DNA from: Polytrichum commune
Lineage: Eukaryota > Streptophyta > Polytrichopsida > Polytrichales > Polytrichaceae
DNA length: 64,000 nucleotides
Reading direction: 5' to 3'
NCBI GenBank assembly: GCA_950295325.1
Contig: OX485808.1
Location: 9,302,501 to 9,366,500 of the forward strand
Below are positions 12,464 through 22,881 of the stretch, piece by piece; within the stretch, counting starts at the first letter, position 1; each line of letters begins with the position of its first letter. The position numbers and the translations under genes are program-made. The notes below the pieces were generated by a model that saw only the letters and a program-made list of their open reading frames with translations, searched no databases and was not told the origin of the DNA.

Positions 12464-13756
12464 CATGGCTCTCACTGCCACCTCTTCTTCTGCTACGGTT
12501 GACGAGCAGCCACCACCATCCACGGCACGTCAATTTCTCATCTCTCTCACTTTTGTGCATCTATGGAGACTTTTGGTGATGTTTTTGGTGAGGATTTGCA
12601 TGTGAATTGGAGCTCACAGGGTTAGGGTTTGGGCAGTCTCCAGGTGCACCAGTTGGAAAGTCGCCTGCGCGGAGCTCAAGAGCCTGCCGGGGACCAGGGT
12701 AAGGAACTGGCACGTTATATGAATCTATGTCTGCAGTTTTTGTTCTTTTTAGTAATAAAAAAATGGTATGGGATTAGTGTGTTTTTCAGAAGTTTGCAGT
12801 CTGAGTTCTGAACAAAAGGTAGGGTTTTAAATGGGGTTTTGAGCAGTGTTGTGCGGGTATTGGTTTTTACATATACAAGTGGGTAAGGGTAATGAAAGAG
12901 GACTTATGATATGATATCCAGCAGGTCATGTTATTAAAAGTATATGTTAAATTGTCCAAGGGTATAGTGGTGATGGAATTTTGCAAGGCAGAGTTTTGGA
13001 TGGGATTTGAGCAGTGTTTGTGCAGATATTGTTTTCTCCATATACCAGTGGGTATTGAAAGAGAACTTCTAATTTGATATCTGTTGGGCCATGGTATTCA
13101 GAGTATTTGTTTGATGTCCAAGGGTAGAGAGGCGATGGATTTTGCAATGGTATATGTGCAAATATTAAATGGGTATCAATATTGGTATTGAAGGATGCTA
13201 TACCAATACTGCTTGTGTAGCTCTTAGGATAGTAAAGGGGGCTGTTGAAATTTCAAAAGTTGAGTGCAATCTCCTGGCTTGTAATGAAGATGGGACTAGG
13301 ACTTTGGACTGTGAAGTGATTGATTGTTTTAACAATTTTTTTTACAGGGAGGCAAATTCTTTTCATCTTCTGCAATCACTGGAGAGTGTTTTTGCTGCGA
13401 ACAAACAACAATTTGTATGGCTTTGCAAGTCATCTTTCACACAACGCAAGAAAGATGATGCAGGGCTTACTAGTTCATTGCAAAGCTCTAGTGCATCGCT
13501 TGGAGTTATGGGATAAAGAACAACGCTCACACTCTTCCTGTCAATCTACAACATCATTGATCAATTTCCAAGGTTGAGATTACCCTAGCAGGGTTGATGC
13601 ATTTGACTCGACTGTCGAGTGTCAATGGCTTTGATGGTCATGCAGGGCGCCCTCATTAGCAGCAATTACTTCGTTTCGCCATGTCCGCAATTGAGGGACA
13701 ATATGTACACAGGATTGCACATGCAGCTAGGGTTGCTACTGTGACCCCTAAACCCT
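12464..13756 (+). other. Coding-like debris and a duplication upstream of the ABC pseudogene
   Basis: An ATG at 12464 opens 46 codons (MALTATSSSATVDEQPPP...), resembling a targeting-peptide start. A possible donor lies near 12697. A coding-like stretch follows a polypyrimidine-AG near 13347. Frames change repeatedly and I recognise no family. These may be decayed 5' exons of the gene behind the ABC copy, but that is conjecture. The 12.8-13.15 kb part is a tandem duplication (separate entry). Confidence 0.2.
12820..13150 (+). repeat. Two-copy tandem duplication, ~168 bp
   Basis: The block 'gtaggg/gcagag-ttttaaatgg...gagcagtg.tgtgc.g.tattg...tccaagggta.ag.ggtgatgga' occurs at about 12820-12975 and 12988-13150. 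The landmark 'gagcagtgt' is at 12841 and 13009. The copies are diverged, with small indels. Confidence 0.7.
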
Positions 13757-15216
13757 GTGACCCTCACAACCTCCTGTCAAGGAGGAAGGAGGGTTAAATC
13801 TCAAAGGCTCACCTGCCGGGCAGCAGCAGCAGCTGCAACGGTTGTTGGAAATGATGGAAGCTTGGCCAACTCAAATGGCAATGCTCTCCTCCCACCGTCC
13901 CCCTCTGAGGCAACACTTGCAAAGATTATACCCTACCTGTGGAATTTGGCATCCAGTGACACCACATTGCGGTGGAGGCTAGCCGCAGCCCTGGTGCTTC
14001 TCTTTGCAAGCAAGACTGCAGGACTTGCAGGGCCATTGTTGTTCAAACAAGCAATGAATGAACTGGCAAAGGCCCCGTTAGATCGAACCACACCTGTGTT
14101 TGTGGCCCTGATTTTTGCAACTCTCTCCAAAGCCATCAACTCAGGGTTGAATGAAGTGCGTTACATCATCTTTGCCCCACTAGGTCAAGCCACATGCCGC
14201 CGTGTTGGTGTGGAATTGCTGAACCACATTCTGCACCTGGACCTCACCTTCCATCTTGAGAGACACACTGGTGCGTTGTCTCGTATCTTGGATCGTGCAC
14301 AACGCTGCGTTGTCAACATTTTTCGTGCAGTGGTGTTCACATTCATTCCCACTTTCGTTGAGCTCATTCTAGTCTGTGGGTTGTTGGCCACCAGAGTGAA
14401 TAGCAAGGTGGCTGGAGTTGTGCTCTTAACCTCTGCTGCGTATGTAGCTTGGACAGTGCAAATCACTTCGAGAGCTGCAGAGAGTAGGAAGGAGGTGAGC
14501 AAGCTTGAAAACTTGGCCACAGGGAAAGCAGTGGATGCACTCCTCAACTACGAAACAATGGTTCAGTTCAACAACCACAAGCTGGAGGTGGATCAATACA
14601 ACACTCTCCTGCAAGGTTACCAAGACGCATCTCTTGTTGCGGAGTGGTTATCTGCAGCACTAAATGCGGGGCAGGCCTTCATCCTATCCATTGGCATTGC
14701 CTCTATGATGGCAATTGCAGGCCTACAGGTTGCCCAAGGCACATCGACAATTGGTGACCTAGTCCTTGCGAATGGCCTGATTCTGCAGCTCTCTGGTCCA
14801 TTGCAATTTTAGGGTTCCTGTACAAAGATTTGTGGCAGTCGCAGGTGGACTTGGAGAGCTTATTTACAATTCTTGCCACGCAGCCGTTGCTGAAAGATGG
14901 CACAGTTGAGCTTGCCGCTGCGAGTCAGGGTGCCAAGGTGAGGGAAACAATTTGCGGTTCAACTACACCTCTACTTGAGAAATGCTTCTTAGAGTCAATT
15001 TGCAGGCAAACCATGGGGAGAGCATTGCCCTGGTTGGAGCATCTGGCTCTGGAAAATCCACCATTGTGAAGTTGTTGTTGCGTCTCTATGACCCAGATTC
15101 AGGGACACTCTTCCTGGATGACATACGTACCCTAACGTAGGACTCAATGGGAAGTGCGGTGGCGGTTGTCCCTCAGGACACAATGCTGTTCAATGACACT
15201 ATAATGCACAATATAC
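13757..15216 (+). pseudogene. ATM1/ABCB-type half ABC transporter, truncated pseudogene
   Basis: The first 351 codons (to the TAG at 14810-14812) are uninterrupted and intronless. They encode the transmembrane domain of an ATM1/HMT1-like ABCB half transporter: YLWNLASSD near the start, hydrophobic segments around residues 72-95, 115-136, 190-235 and 310-330, LLNYETMVQFNN and IGDLVLANGLILQLSGPLQF. Known members export glutathione-linked sulfur species from mitochondria. A 1-nt loss at about 14808 shifts the frame; LYKDLWQSQVDLESLFTIL continues in it. A second shift at about 14940 leads into the ATPase domain, with a TGA at 14976-14978, Walker [10 protein letters not shown] at 15036-15062, another stop at 15138-15140 and VPQDTMLFNDTI (Q-loop). 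Homology ends at about 15216, before the signature motif and Walker B. The continuous coding suggests a retrocopy, but no poly-A tail was seen. Confidence 0.8.
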
Positions 15217-17936
15217 CGAGATCCACTCACACTATGACTTTCTACACCTGGAGTTTTCTGTGATGATTCATTGAAACCACTTCACTGCAGTAACCACAAA
15301 AGCATCTCTCCCTTCTCGAAAGAGATTTCCAGTTCTCTCAAGCACACATACACACTCTCTATTATATTAAGTAAGACATTCACACCCAAAAGCCTCACGA
15401 GTACTATAATCCAACCAACAGTGAAGCGTGAGAGAAATGATCTGTAATATATAATTTTTTTAATATCAAATTTTTTTTGTTACACGTTGAAAGGGCTTCA
15501 CACCCAAACCAAGCAACCACACTAGGGATGTTCAAAATTATGGGAGCGAGAGAGACTCTCTTCTCAAGAGGGACTAAATTGTCTTCCCTCTCCTTCCTTG
15601 TCTATATCTCAGGAACTAACTTCTTCAACTATCACATCTCTCCGTAGCCAGATCTTGTGAGTCTCTTTAAAATAAACACATGACTATAGTCATGCCCAAA
15701 TGATTTTTCCTTTCCTGAGACTTGATTTAGGTGAATAAAATGAGTCACCTTTTGCTCATTTCTATTAACTAGTCACTAATCACCTATTTCAGTGTTCATT
15801 CCACATTCTAATTTACATTTTGAGTTCATATTGTATCAAAATTCAAAAATATCTACTCCTGGACCAAAAATTTGTACCACAACTTCCTACACTTGAGGAT
15901 GCCCTCTTATCTCATTTTCCAAATTCTCAATCCAAATTCGGAGGAAGTTAGGTATTGTGTTTTCTTAAACCTTAAATATGCATCATTTCTTGTTGTTTGG
16001 TTTTGTATGGATTTCTGAATGAGCATGTTCAATTTTGTAAATATGAAAATCTAGTTTTTTGGCCATGGAATTATAAGAATTAAGGGTGGCATGTGGTTGG
16101 AGACTTTGAAGGTTGCCCCCCTCATGCCATTAGCTACTTTTAGAGATCCGTCGTCATTGGTGCTAAATCTCTCACAATTTATTAGTCTCACCATGACATT
16201 GTGGAGGATGTTGAACATGTATCTTGATAGTATTGGGGGGTGCATAGTTGTATCATAACCCTTCACATTGTAAATGTTTGGTACAAGGTTTGAATGGGAC
16301 TATAGTTGAATTTGTTTGTGAACATAATTAAAGTAAATGTTTTTAACTCTTTGTATATGATATTCTTGTATTTGAATCCAACCTTGTTTTTTTGAAGTAA
16401 GTAGTTGTGCAAAATTTCATATCTTCTCACATTTGATTGTATTTCTTGTTTTGTTCTATTGGTGTTTACAACTACTCTACTTCAACTTGTATATTTTGTT
16501 ATCTTCGTAGTTATTAGTATCCCTTTAACTAGTATATGATTGCTATTGGTTGTGTTTTGAATAGTATTTTGAATGGTTTAAGATTGATACTACTAATTAA
16601 AACTAAATGAATGATAATTTGAATGGTATGGAATGTTTATTGCTTACATAGTCGGTTTCACAATGCTATAGTATTCCCTTCATTATTTGGTACTTGTATG
16701 ATTTATTTTAAAAAATTGCCAAAAATCAGCCTCTCTAAACAATTACAAATAAATATAGGGTGCTAAAAAATACATCAAAACACCTTTTTATTTACAAATA
16801 GGGAGGGAAAATATATTGAGAGGTGCATAAATATCCCCCCAACAAATGCCCCATTGTCGCATGTGGTTACGGAACGTAAGGGTGTGTGATCGCCTCGAGC
16901 CTTGCTGATGTATGCAACTAAAACAATGAGGAGATTGTTATCATGTAGGAGATACATCATTGGGAAAGTCCCCACAAAACAAAAATATACAAGGTGTGGA
17001 CTTATAGAGACTGGGTGAACATGGCAAACAATCACAAATTTAATGCCTTCTTCATCACCATGATGCAAAAGCTTGTGAGGGGATCTAACATGGAGAAGGC
17101 TTCATTGAAAGAAACAAATGACTTAACAAAAATTCCCCAACAACGAGGTCTTCTACATTTTTAGGCAACAATTGAAACATACATGTATGGGTTGAGTCTT
17201 TGGCCCTCCCATACAATGACATCAAGAAAAACCAAATTGTCATCAAGAGGAAGGACTTGAATGAAGTTTTGGAGATTGTGAGGAAATGAGGTATTTGTGA
17301 TCCCCAAATATAGTAGATGCACATAACTTAATCTATTAACATTGGTGTGGTTTTTCCAATGAACAATCGAATGCGGCATCTTGAAGATGTTTGAAGACGA
17401 GATTGTACAAAATTCTACACCACTGGTGTTTCAATATTTTTCTTGCTTCATGTAGATGGCAGTAGCATGCATTGGATAGCTTCGTGATCTTAGCATTTGA
17501 GATTGTCACCTAGTGGTTTTCTCGCCTAATACATAGATTGTCACATCATGGTTCTCTCAGCCAATACTAAGCTTGTCATATCGTGGTTTTTTCACCTAGT
17601 GCTAACCTTGAGAGTTTTGTGTTACAGGCTTGGGAGACATAAAACCTGGTGTATGTTTCAGTGATATTCGCAAAAGTAGTCATCAGGGCTAAAAAACAAA
17701 TCATTTGATGAAAATCTTTAGAGTCAACAAATTGGTGAACAATGTTCATGCAAAGATGCTCACACAATCTCCTCTTGGGAACTCGTTGAACTTGGGTGTT
17801 TAGCTTAGTGTTTTTTCTCTTGAAGCTCTTTGTAGGCAATGCATTAAAATACTCTCAACAATAAATAGGTAGGAATTTGATATTATTGGATATCCACAAA
17901 CGAGTTCCTACTCACGCATCCAATATAATAACTTCC
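15217..17936. other. Intergenic, no gene recognised
   Basis: AT-rich sequence between the ABC pseudogene and the PNL receptor gene. Minus-strand ORFs of 70-97 codons at 16.05-17.84 kb have no recognisable domain. No transposon ends or RNA genes were identified. Confidence 0.4.
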
Positions 17937-18090
17937 ATCAAACATGTCAAACCCCATAATCATTTTGGGATCATCATCTAGGATTTGCATCTATAAAATG
18001 CAAATTACTCCAACGCCTCGAGCGTGCGCACTCCGGATGGAAATTCTTCCAAGGCCTCGCATTCCTACATGTAGAGTTCCTACAAACATG
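17937..18090 (-). pseudogene. Decayed LRR units 3' of the PNL gene
   Basis: Sequence recognisably derived from the same 144-bp LRR double unit continues past the TGA near 18091. A 1-bp loss just before that stop throws the repeats out of frame, and further stops follow (two TGG-to-TAG type changes in the next unit). Similarity fades near 17937. This is the eroded 3' edge of the array. Confidence 0.65.
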
Positions 18091-18927
18091 TCAATCCTCT
18101 ACTCCTTCCGGGATCTTCTTCAATAACCTCCATCCACAAAAACTTAATTCCTCCAACTCAATGAGCGTGCACAATCCGGATGGAGATTCTTCCAAGGCCT
18201 CGCATTCGCACATCCCAAGTTTCTTCAAACATGTCAAACCCCCTAGTCCTTCCGGGATCTTCTTCACTGATTTGCATCCACGAAAATCCAATTCCTCCAA
18301 TGCCACGAGCGTGCACACTCCAGATGGAAATTCTTCCAAGGCCTCGCATTCCCACAAGTAGAGTCTCTTCAAACATGTCAAACCCCCTAGTCCTTCCGGG
18401 ATCTTCTTCAATGATTTGCATCCACGAAAATTCAATTCCTCCAATGCCACGAGCGTGCACACTCCGGATGGAAATTCTTCCAAGGCATCGCATTCCCACA
18501 TGTAGAGTTTCTTCAAACATGTCAAACCCCTTAGTCCTTCCGGGATCTTCTTCAATGATTTGTACCCATTGAAATGCAAAAGCCCCAATGCCACGAGCGT
18601 GCACACTCTTGATGGAAATTCTTCCAAGGCCTCGCATTCCCACATGTACAGTTTCTTCAAACATGTCAAACCCCCTAGTCCTTCCGGGATTTTCTTCAAT
18701 GATTTGCATCCACGAAAATTCAATTCCTCCAATGCCAAGAGCGTGCGCACTCCGGATGGAAACTCTTCCAAGGCCTCGCATTCCCACATGTAGAGTTTCT
18801 TCAAACATGTCAAACCCCCTAGTCCTTCCGGGATCTTCTTCAATGATTTGCACCGAGTGAAATCCAATTCCTTCAACGCCACGAGCGTGCGCACTCCGGA
18901 TGGAAATTCTTCCAAGGCCTCGCATTC
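18091..18927 (-). pseudogene. In-frame LRR tail beyond the PNL stop codon
   Basis: Beyond the TAG at 18928-18930 the same frame stays open for 278 more codons. They encode about 12 LRRs that fit the consensus (ECEALEEFPSGVRTLVAL, CKSLKKIPEGLGGLTCLKKL) and end in LLKKIPEGVED before a stop. The TAG sits exactly where other units have TGG of the MWECEALEE motif, so one G-to-A change on the coding strand separated this tail from the receptor. Units here are slightly more diverged than those in the centre of the array. Confidence 0.8.
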
Positions 18928-21900
18928 CTACATCTTGAGTTCCTTCAAACATGTCAAACACTCTAGTCCTTCCGGGATCTTCTTCAATGATTTGCATCCA
19001 CGAAAATTCAATTCCTCCAATGCCACGAGCGTGCACACTCCGGATGGAAATTCTTCCAAGGCCTCGCATTCCCACATGTAGAGTTTCTTCAAACATGTCA
19101 AACCCCCTAGTCCTTCTGGGATCTTCATCAATGATTTGCATCCACGAAAATTCAATTCCTCCAATGCCACGAGGGTGCGCACTCCGGAGGGAAATTCCTC
19201 CAAGACCTCGCATTCCCACATGTAGAGTTTCTTCAAACATGTCAAACCCCCTAGTCCTTCTGGGATTTTCTTCAATGATTTGCACCCATTGAAATGCAAT
19301 TCCTCCAATGCCACGAGCGTGCACACTCCGGATGGAAATTCTTCCAAGGCCTCGCATTCCCACATCTTGAGTTCCTTCAAAGATGTCAAACCCCATAGTC
19401 CTTCCGGGATCTTCTTCAATGATTTGTATCCACGAAAATTCAATTCCTCCAATGCCACGAGCGTGCGCACTCCGGATGGAAATTCTTCCAAGGCCTCGCA
19501 TTCCCACATCCCAAGTTTCTTCAAACATGTCAAACCCCCTAATCCTTCCGGGATCTTCTTCAATGATTTGCATCCACGAAAATTCAATTCCTCCAATGCC
19601 ACGAGCGTGCGCACTCCGGATGGAAATTCTTCCAAGGCCTCGCATTCCCACATGTACAGTTTTTTCAAACATGTCAAACCCCCTAGTCCTTCCGGGATCT
19701 TCTTCAATGATTTGCATCCATTAAATGCCAATTCCTCCAATGCCACGAGCGTGCGCACTCCGGATGGAAATTCTTCCAAGGCCTCGCATTCCGATATCAA
19801 AAGTTTCTTCAAACATGTCAAACCCCCTAGTCCTTCCGGGATCTTCTTCAATGATTTGGATCCACGAAAATTCAAATCCTCCAATGCCACGAGCGTGCAC
19901 ACTCTTGATGGAAATTCTTCCAAGGCCTCGCATTCCCACATCCAAAGTTTCTTCAAACATGTCAAACCCCCTAATCCTTCCGGGACCTTCTTCAATGATT
20001 TGCAACCAGAGAAATATAATTCCTCCAATGCCACGAGCGTGCGCACTCCGGATGGAAATTCTTCCAAGGCCTCGCATTCCGATATCAAAAGTTTCTTCAA
20101 ACATGTCAAACCCCCTAGTCCTTCCGGGATCTTCTTCAATGATTTGCAACCATTAAATGCCAATTCCTCCAATGCCACGAGCGTGCGCACTCCGGATGGA
20201 AATTCTTCCAAGGCCTCGCATTCCCACATGTAGAGTTTCTTCAAACATGTCAAACCCCCTAGTCCTTCCGGGATCGTCTTCAATGATTTGCATCCATAGA
20301 AATACAATTCCTCCAATGCCACGAGCGTGCACACTCCGGATGGAAATTCTTCCAAGGCCTCGCATTCCCACATCCCAAGTTTCTTCAAACATGTCAAACC
20401 CCCTAATCCTTCCGGGATCTTCTTCAATGATTTGCATCCACGAAAATTCAATTCCTCCAATGCCACGAGCGTGTGCACTCCGGATGGAAATTCTTCCAAG
20501 GCCTCGCATTCCCACATGTACAGTTTTTTCAAACATGTCAAACCCCCTAGTCCTTCCGGGATCTTCTTCAATGATTTGCATCCATTAAATGCCAATTCCT
20601 CCAATGCCACGAGCGTGCGCACTCCGGATGGAAATTCTTCCAAGGCCTCGCATTCCGATATCAAAAGTTTCTTCAAACATGTCAAACCCCCTAGTCCTTC
20701 CGGGATCTTCTTCAATGATTTGGATCCACGAAAATTCAAATCCTCCAATGCCACGAGCGTGCACACTCTTGATGGAAATTCTTCCAAGGCCTCGCATTCC
20801 CACATCCAAAGTTTCTTCAAACATGTCAAACCCCCTAATCCTTCCGGGACCTTCTTCAATGATTTGCAACCAGAGAAATATAATTCCTCCAATGCCACGA
20901 GCGTGCGCACTCCGGATGGAAATTCTTCCAAGGCCTCGCATTCCGATATCAAAAGTTTCTTCAAACATGTCAAACCCCCTAGTCCTTCCGGGATCTTCTT
21001 CAATGATTTGGATCCACGAAAATTCAAATCCTCCAATGCCACGAGCGTGCACACTCTTGATGGAAATTCTTCCAAGGCCTCGCATTCCCACATCCAAAGT
21101 TTCTTCAAACATGTCAAACCCCCTAATCCTTCCGGGACCTTCTTCAATGATTTGCAACCAGAGAAATATAATTCCTCCAATGCCACGAGCGTGCGCACTC
21201 CGGATGGAAATTCTTCCAAGGCCTCGCATTCCGATATCAAAAGTTTCTTCAAACATGTCAAACCCCCTAGTCCTTCCGGGATCTTCTTCAATGATTTGCA
21301 ACCATTAAATGCCAATTCCTCCAATGCCACGAGCGTGCGCACTCCGGATGGAAATTCTTCCAAGGCCTCGCATTCCCACATGTAGAGTTTCTTCAAACAT
21401 GTCAAACCCCCTAGTCCTTCCGGGATCGTCTTCAATGATTTGCATCCATAGAAATACAATTCCTCCAATGCCACGAGCGTGCACACTCCGGATGGAAATT
21501 CTTCCAAGGCCTCGCATTCCCACATCCCAAGTTTCTTCAAACATGTCAAACCCCCTAATCCTTCCGGGATCTTCTTCAATGATTTGCATCCACGAAAATT
21601 CAATTCCTCCAATGCCACGAGCGTGTGCACTCCGGATGGAAATTCTTCCAAGGCCTCGCATTCCCACATGTACAGTTTTTTCAAACATGTCAAACCCCCT
21701 AGTCCTTCCGGGATCTTCTTCAATGATTTGCATCCATTAAATGCCAATTCCTCCAATGCCACGAGCGTGCGCACTCCGGATGGAAATTCTTCCAAGGCCT
21801 CGCATTCCCACATGTAGAGTTGTTTCAAACATGCCAAACCCCCTAGTCCTTCCGGGATCTTCTTCAATGATTTGCATCCATTAAATGCCAATTCCTCCAA

Positions 21901-22881
21901 TGCCACAAGCGTGCGCACTCCGGATGGAAATTCTTCCAAGTCCTCGCATTCCCACATCCCAAGTTTCTTCAAACATGTCAAACCCCCTAGTCCTTCCGGG
22001 ATCTTCTTCAATGATTTGCATCCATTAAATGCCAATTCCTCCAATGCCACAAGCGTGCGCACTCCGGATGGAAATTCTTCCAAGGCCTCGCATTCCTCCA
22101 TCCCAAGTTTCTTCAAACATGTCAAACCCCCTAGTCCTTCCGGGATCTTCTTCAATGATTTGCAACCATAGAAATATAATTCCTCCAATGCCACGAGCGT
22201 GCGCACTCCGGATGGAAATTCTTCCAAGGCCTCGCATTCCCACATGTAGAGTTGTTTCAAACATGCCAAACCCCCTAGTCCTTCCGGGATCTTCTTCAAT
22301 GATTTGCATCCATTAAATGCCAATTCCTCCAATGCCACAAGCGTGCGCACTCCGGATGGAAATTCTTCCAAGGCCTCGCATTCCTCCATCCCAAGTGTCT
22401 TCAAACATGTCAAACCCCCTAGTCCTTCCGGGATCTTCTTCAACGATTTGCATTGTAAAATGTTTAATTCTTCCAGAGAAGTTAATTTTTGAAGTCCATT
22501 GGGAAACTCATCCAATGTTGTACAGTCTATGAAAGTAAGTTCTTTGAGTGTTTTGAAATGGATAACATCAAATGGAAGAGATCTTGAAATTCGGCCCTCA
22601 GATATTTCAAGTATACTTAATTTTTCCGAATGATTTTTGGCAATTCTTTTCATGTCATTGTCAAATATATGTTGCGTTGCCAAATAATTATCACATTTCG
22701 TATTGAAATGGATCCTCAACCTTTTCAGATTGGTTGTTCCCATGAAGATAGCAAAAAGAAAGTGCACATCCTCGCAATTTTGAACACTTAACAATCGTAG
22801 ACCTTGCACTTGTAAAGTTCTTGGATATGTCAATATTTTTTTCATATTTGTAAATGACATGCCTTCAATCAATCTTGTGTC
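18928..22881 (-). CDS. PNL exon 3: hyper-expanded LRR domain
   Basis: The exon is 1317 codons plus a stop. About 130 residues of non-repetitive LRR-like sequence (LQVQGLRLLSVQNCEDVHFL and onward) are followed by about 48-50 LRRs. These alternate between two 24-residue types, CKSLKKIPEGLGGLTCLKKL.. and CEALEEFPSGVRTLVALEEL.., giving a 144-bp DNA period. Variation is concentrated in the few residues after each consensus strand (YMWE, GMWE, LISE, WMWE; NFRG, AFNG, YFYG, YFSG), the positions expected on the ligand-facing beta surface. The high identity between units implies ongoing unequal exchange or gene conversion. The terminal TAG is a premature stop relative to the array. Confidence 0.9.
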   Translation of the reverse strand, partial: DTRLIEGMSFTNMKKILTYPRTLQVQGLRLLSVQNCEDVHFLFAIFMGTTNLKRLRIHFNTKCDNYLATQHIFDNDMKRIAKNHSEKLSILEISEGRISRSLPFDVIHFKTLKELTFIDCTTLDEFPNGLQKLTSLEELNILQCKSLKKIPEGLGGLTCLKTLGMEECEALEEFPSGVRTLVALEELAFNGCKSLKKIPEGLGGLACLKQLYMWECEALEEFPSGVRTLVALEELYFYGCKSLKKIPEGLGGLTCLKKLGMEECEALEEFPSGVRTLVALEELAFNGCKSLKKIPEGLGGLTCLKKLGMWECEDLEEFPSGVRTLVALEELAFNGCKSLKKIPEGLGGLACLKQLYMWECEALEEFPSGVRTLVALEELAFNGCKSLKKIPEGLGGLTCLKKLYMWECEALEEFPSGVHTLVALEELNFRGCKSLKKIPEGLGGLTCLKKLGMWECEALEEFPSGVCTLVALEELYFYGCKSLKTIPEGLGGLTCLKKLYMWECEALEEFPSGVRTLVALEELAFNGCKSLKKIPEGLGGLTCLKKLLISECEALEEFPSGVRTLVALEELYFSGCKSLKKVPEGLGGLTCLKKLWMWECEALEEFPSRVCTLVALEDLNFRGSKSLKKIPEGLGGLTCLKKLLISECEALEEFPSGVRTLVALEELYFSGCKSLKKVPEGLGGLTCLKKLWMWECEALEEFPSRVCTLVALEDLNFRGSKSLKKIPEGLGGLTCLKKLLISECEALEEFPSGVRTLVALEELAFNGCKSLKKIPEGLGGLTCLKKLYMWECEALEEFPSGVHTLVALEELNFRGCKSLKKIPEGLGGLTCLKKLGMWECEALEEFPSGVCTLVALEELYFYGCKSLKTIPEGLGGLTCLKKLYMWECEALEEFPSGVRTLVALEELAFNGCKSLKKIPEGLGGLTCLKKLLISECEALEEFPSGVRTLVALEELYFSGCKSLKKVPEGLGGLTCLKKLWMWECEALEEFPSRVCTLVALEDLNFRGSKSLKKIPEGLGGLTCLKKLLISECEALEEFPSGVRTLVALEELAFNGCKSLKKIPEGLGGLTCLKKLYMWECEALEEFPSGVRTLVALEELNFRGCKSLKKIPEGLGGLTCLKKLGMWECEALEEFPSGVRTLVALEELNFRGYKSLKKIPEGLWGLTSLKELKMWECEALEEFPSGVCTLVALEELHFNGCKSLKKIPEGLGGLTCLKKLYMWECEVLEEFPSGVRTLVALEELNFRGCKSLMKIPEGLGGLTCLKKLYMWECEALEEFPSGVCTLVALEELNFRGCKSLKKIPEGLECLTCLKELKM

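Larger units (their letters stand above)
18091..22470 (-). repeat. 144-bp coding tandem repeat (LRR array)
   Basis: About 30 copies of a 144-bp unit, each encoding two LRRs. Because the unit is free of stops in most of the six frames, long spurious ORFs appear on both strands (for example plus-strand 19280-20233 and 20327-21385, minus-strand alternate frame 18158-19717). These should not be annotated as genes. Confidence 0.95.

Noticed and set aside
18158..19717. 519-codon minus-strand ORF in an alternate frame of the LRR array
   Set aside because: It is a shadow of the 144-bp coding repeat; the LRR frame is the one that joins NB-ARC through a phase-0 intron.
19280..21817. Long plus-strand ORFs (e.g. 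317 and 352 codons, repetitive 'SSKASHSH' peptides)
   Set aside because: Antisense shadows of the LRR repeat, with no independent start context or domain.
18091..22470. CRISPR-like regular repeat array
   Set aside because: The repeats are contiguous coding units without spacers, in a spliced eukaryotic gene.
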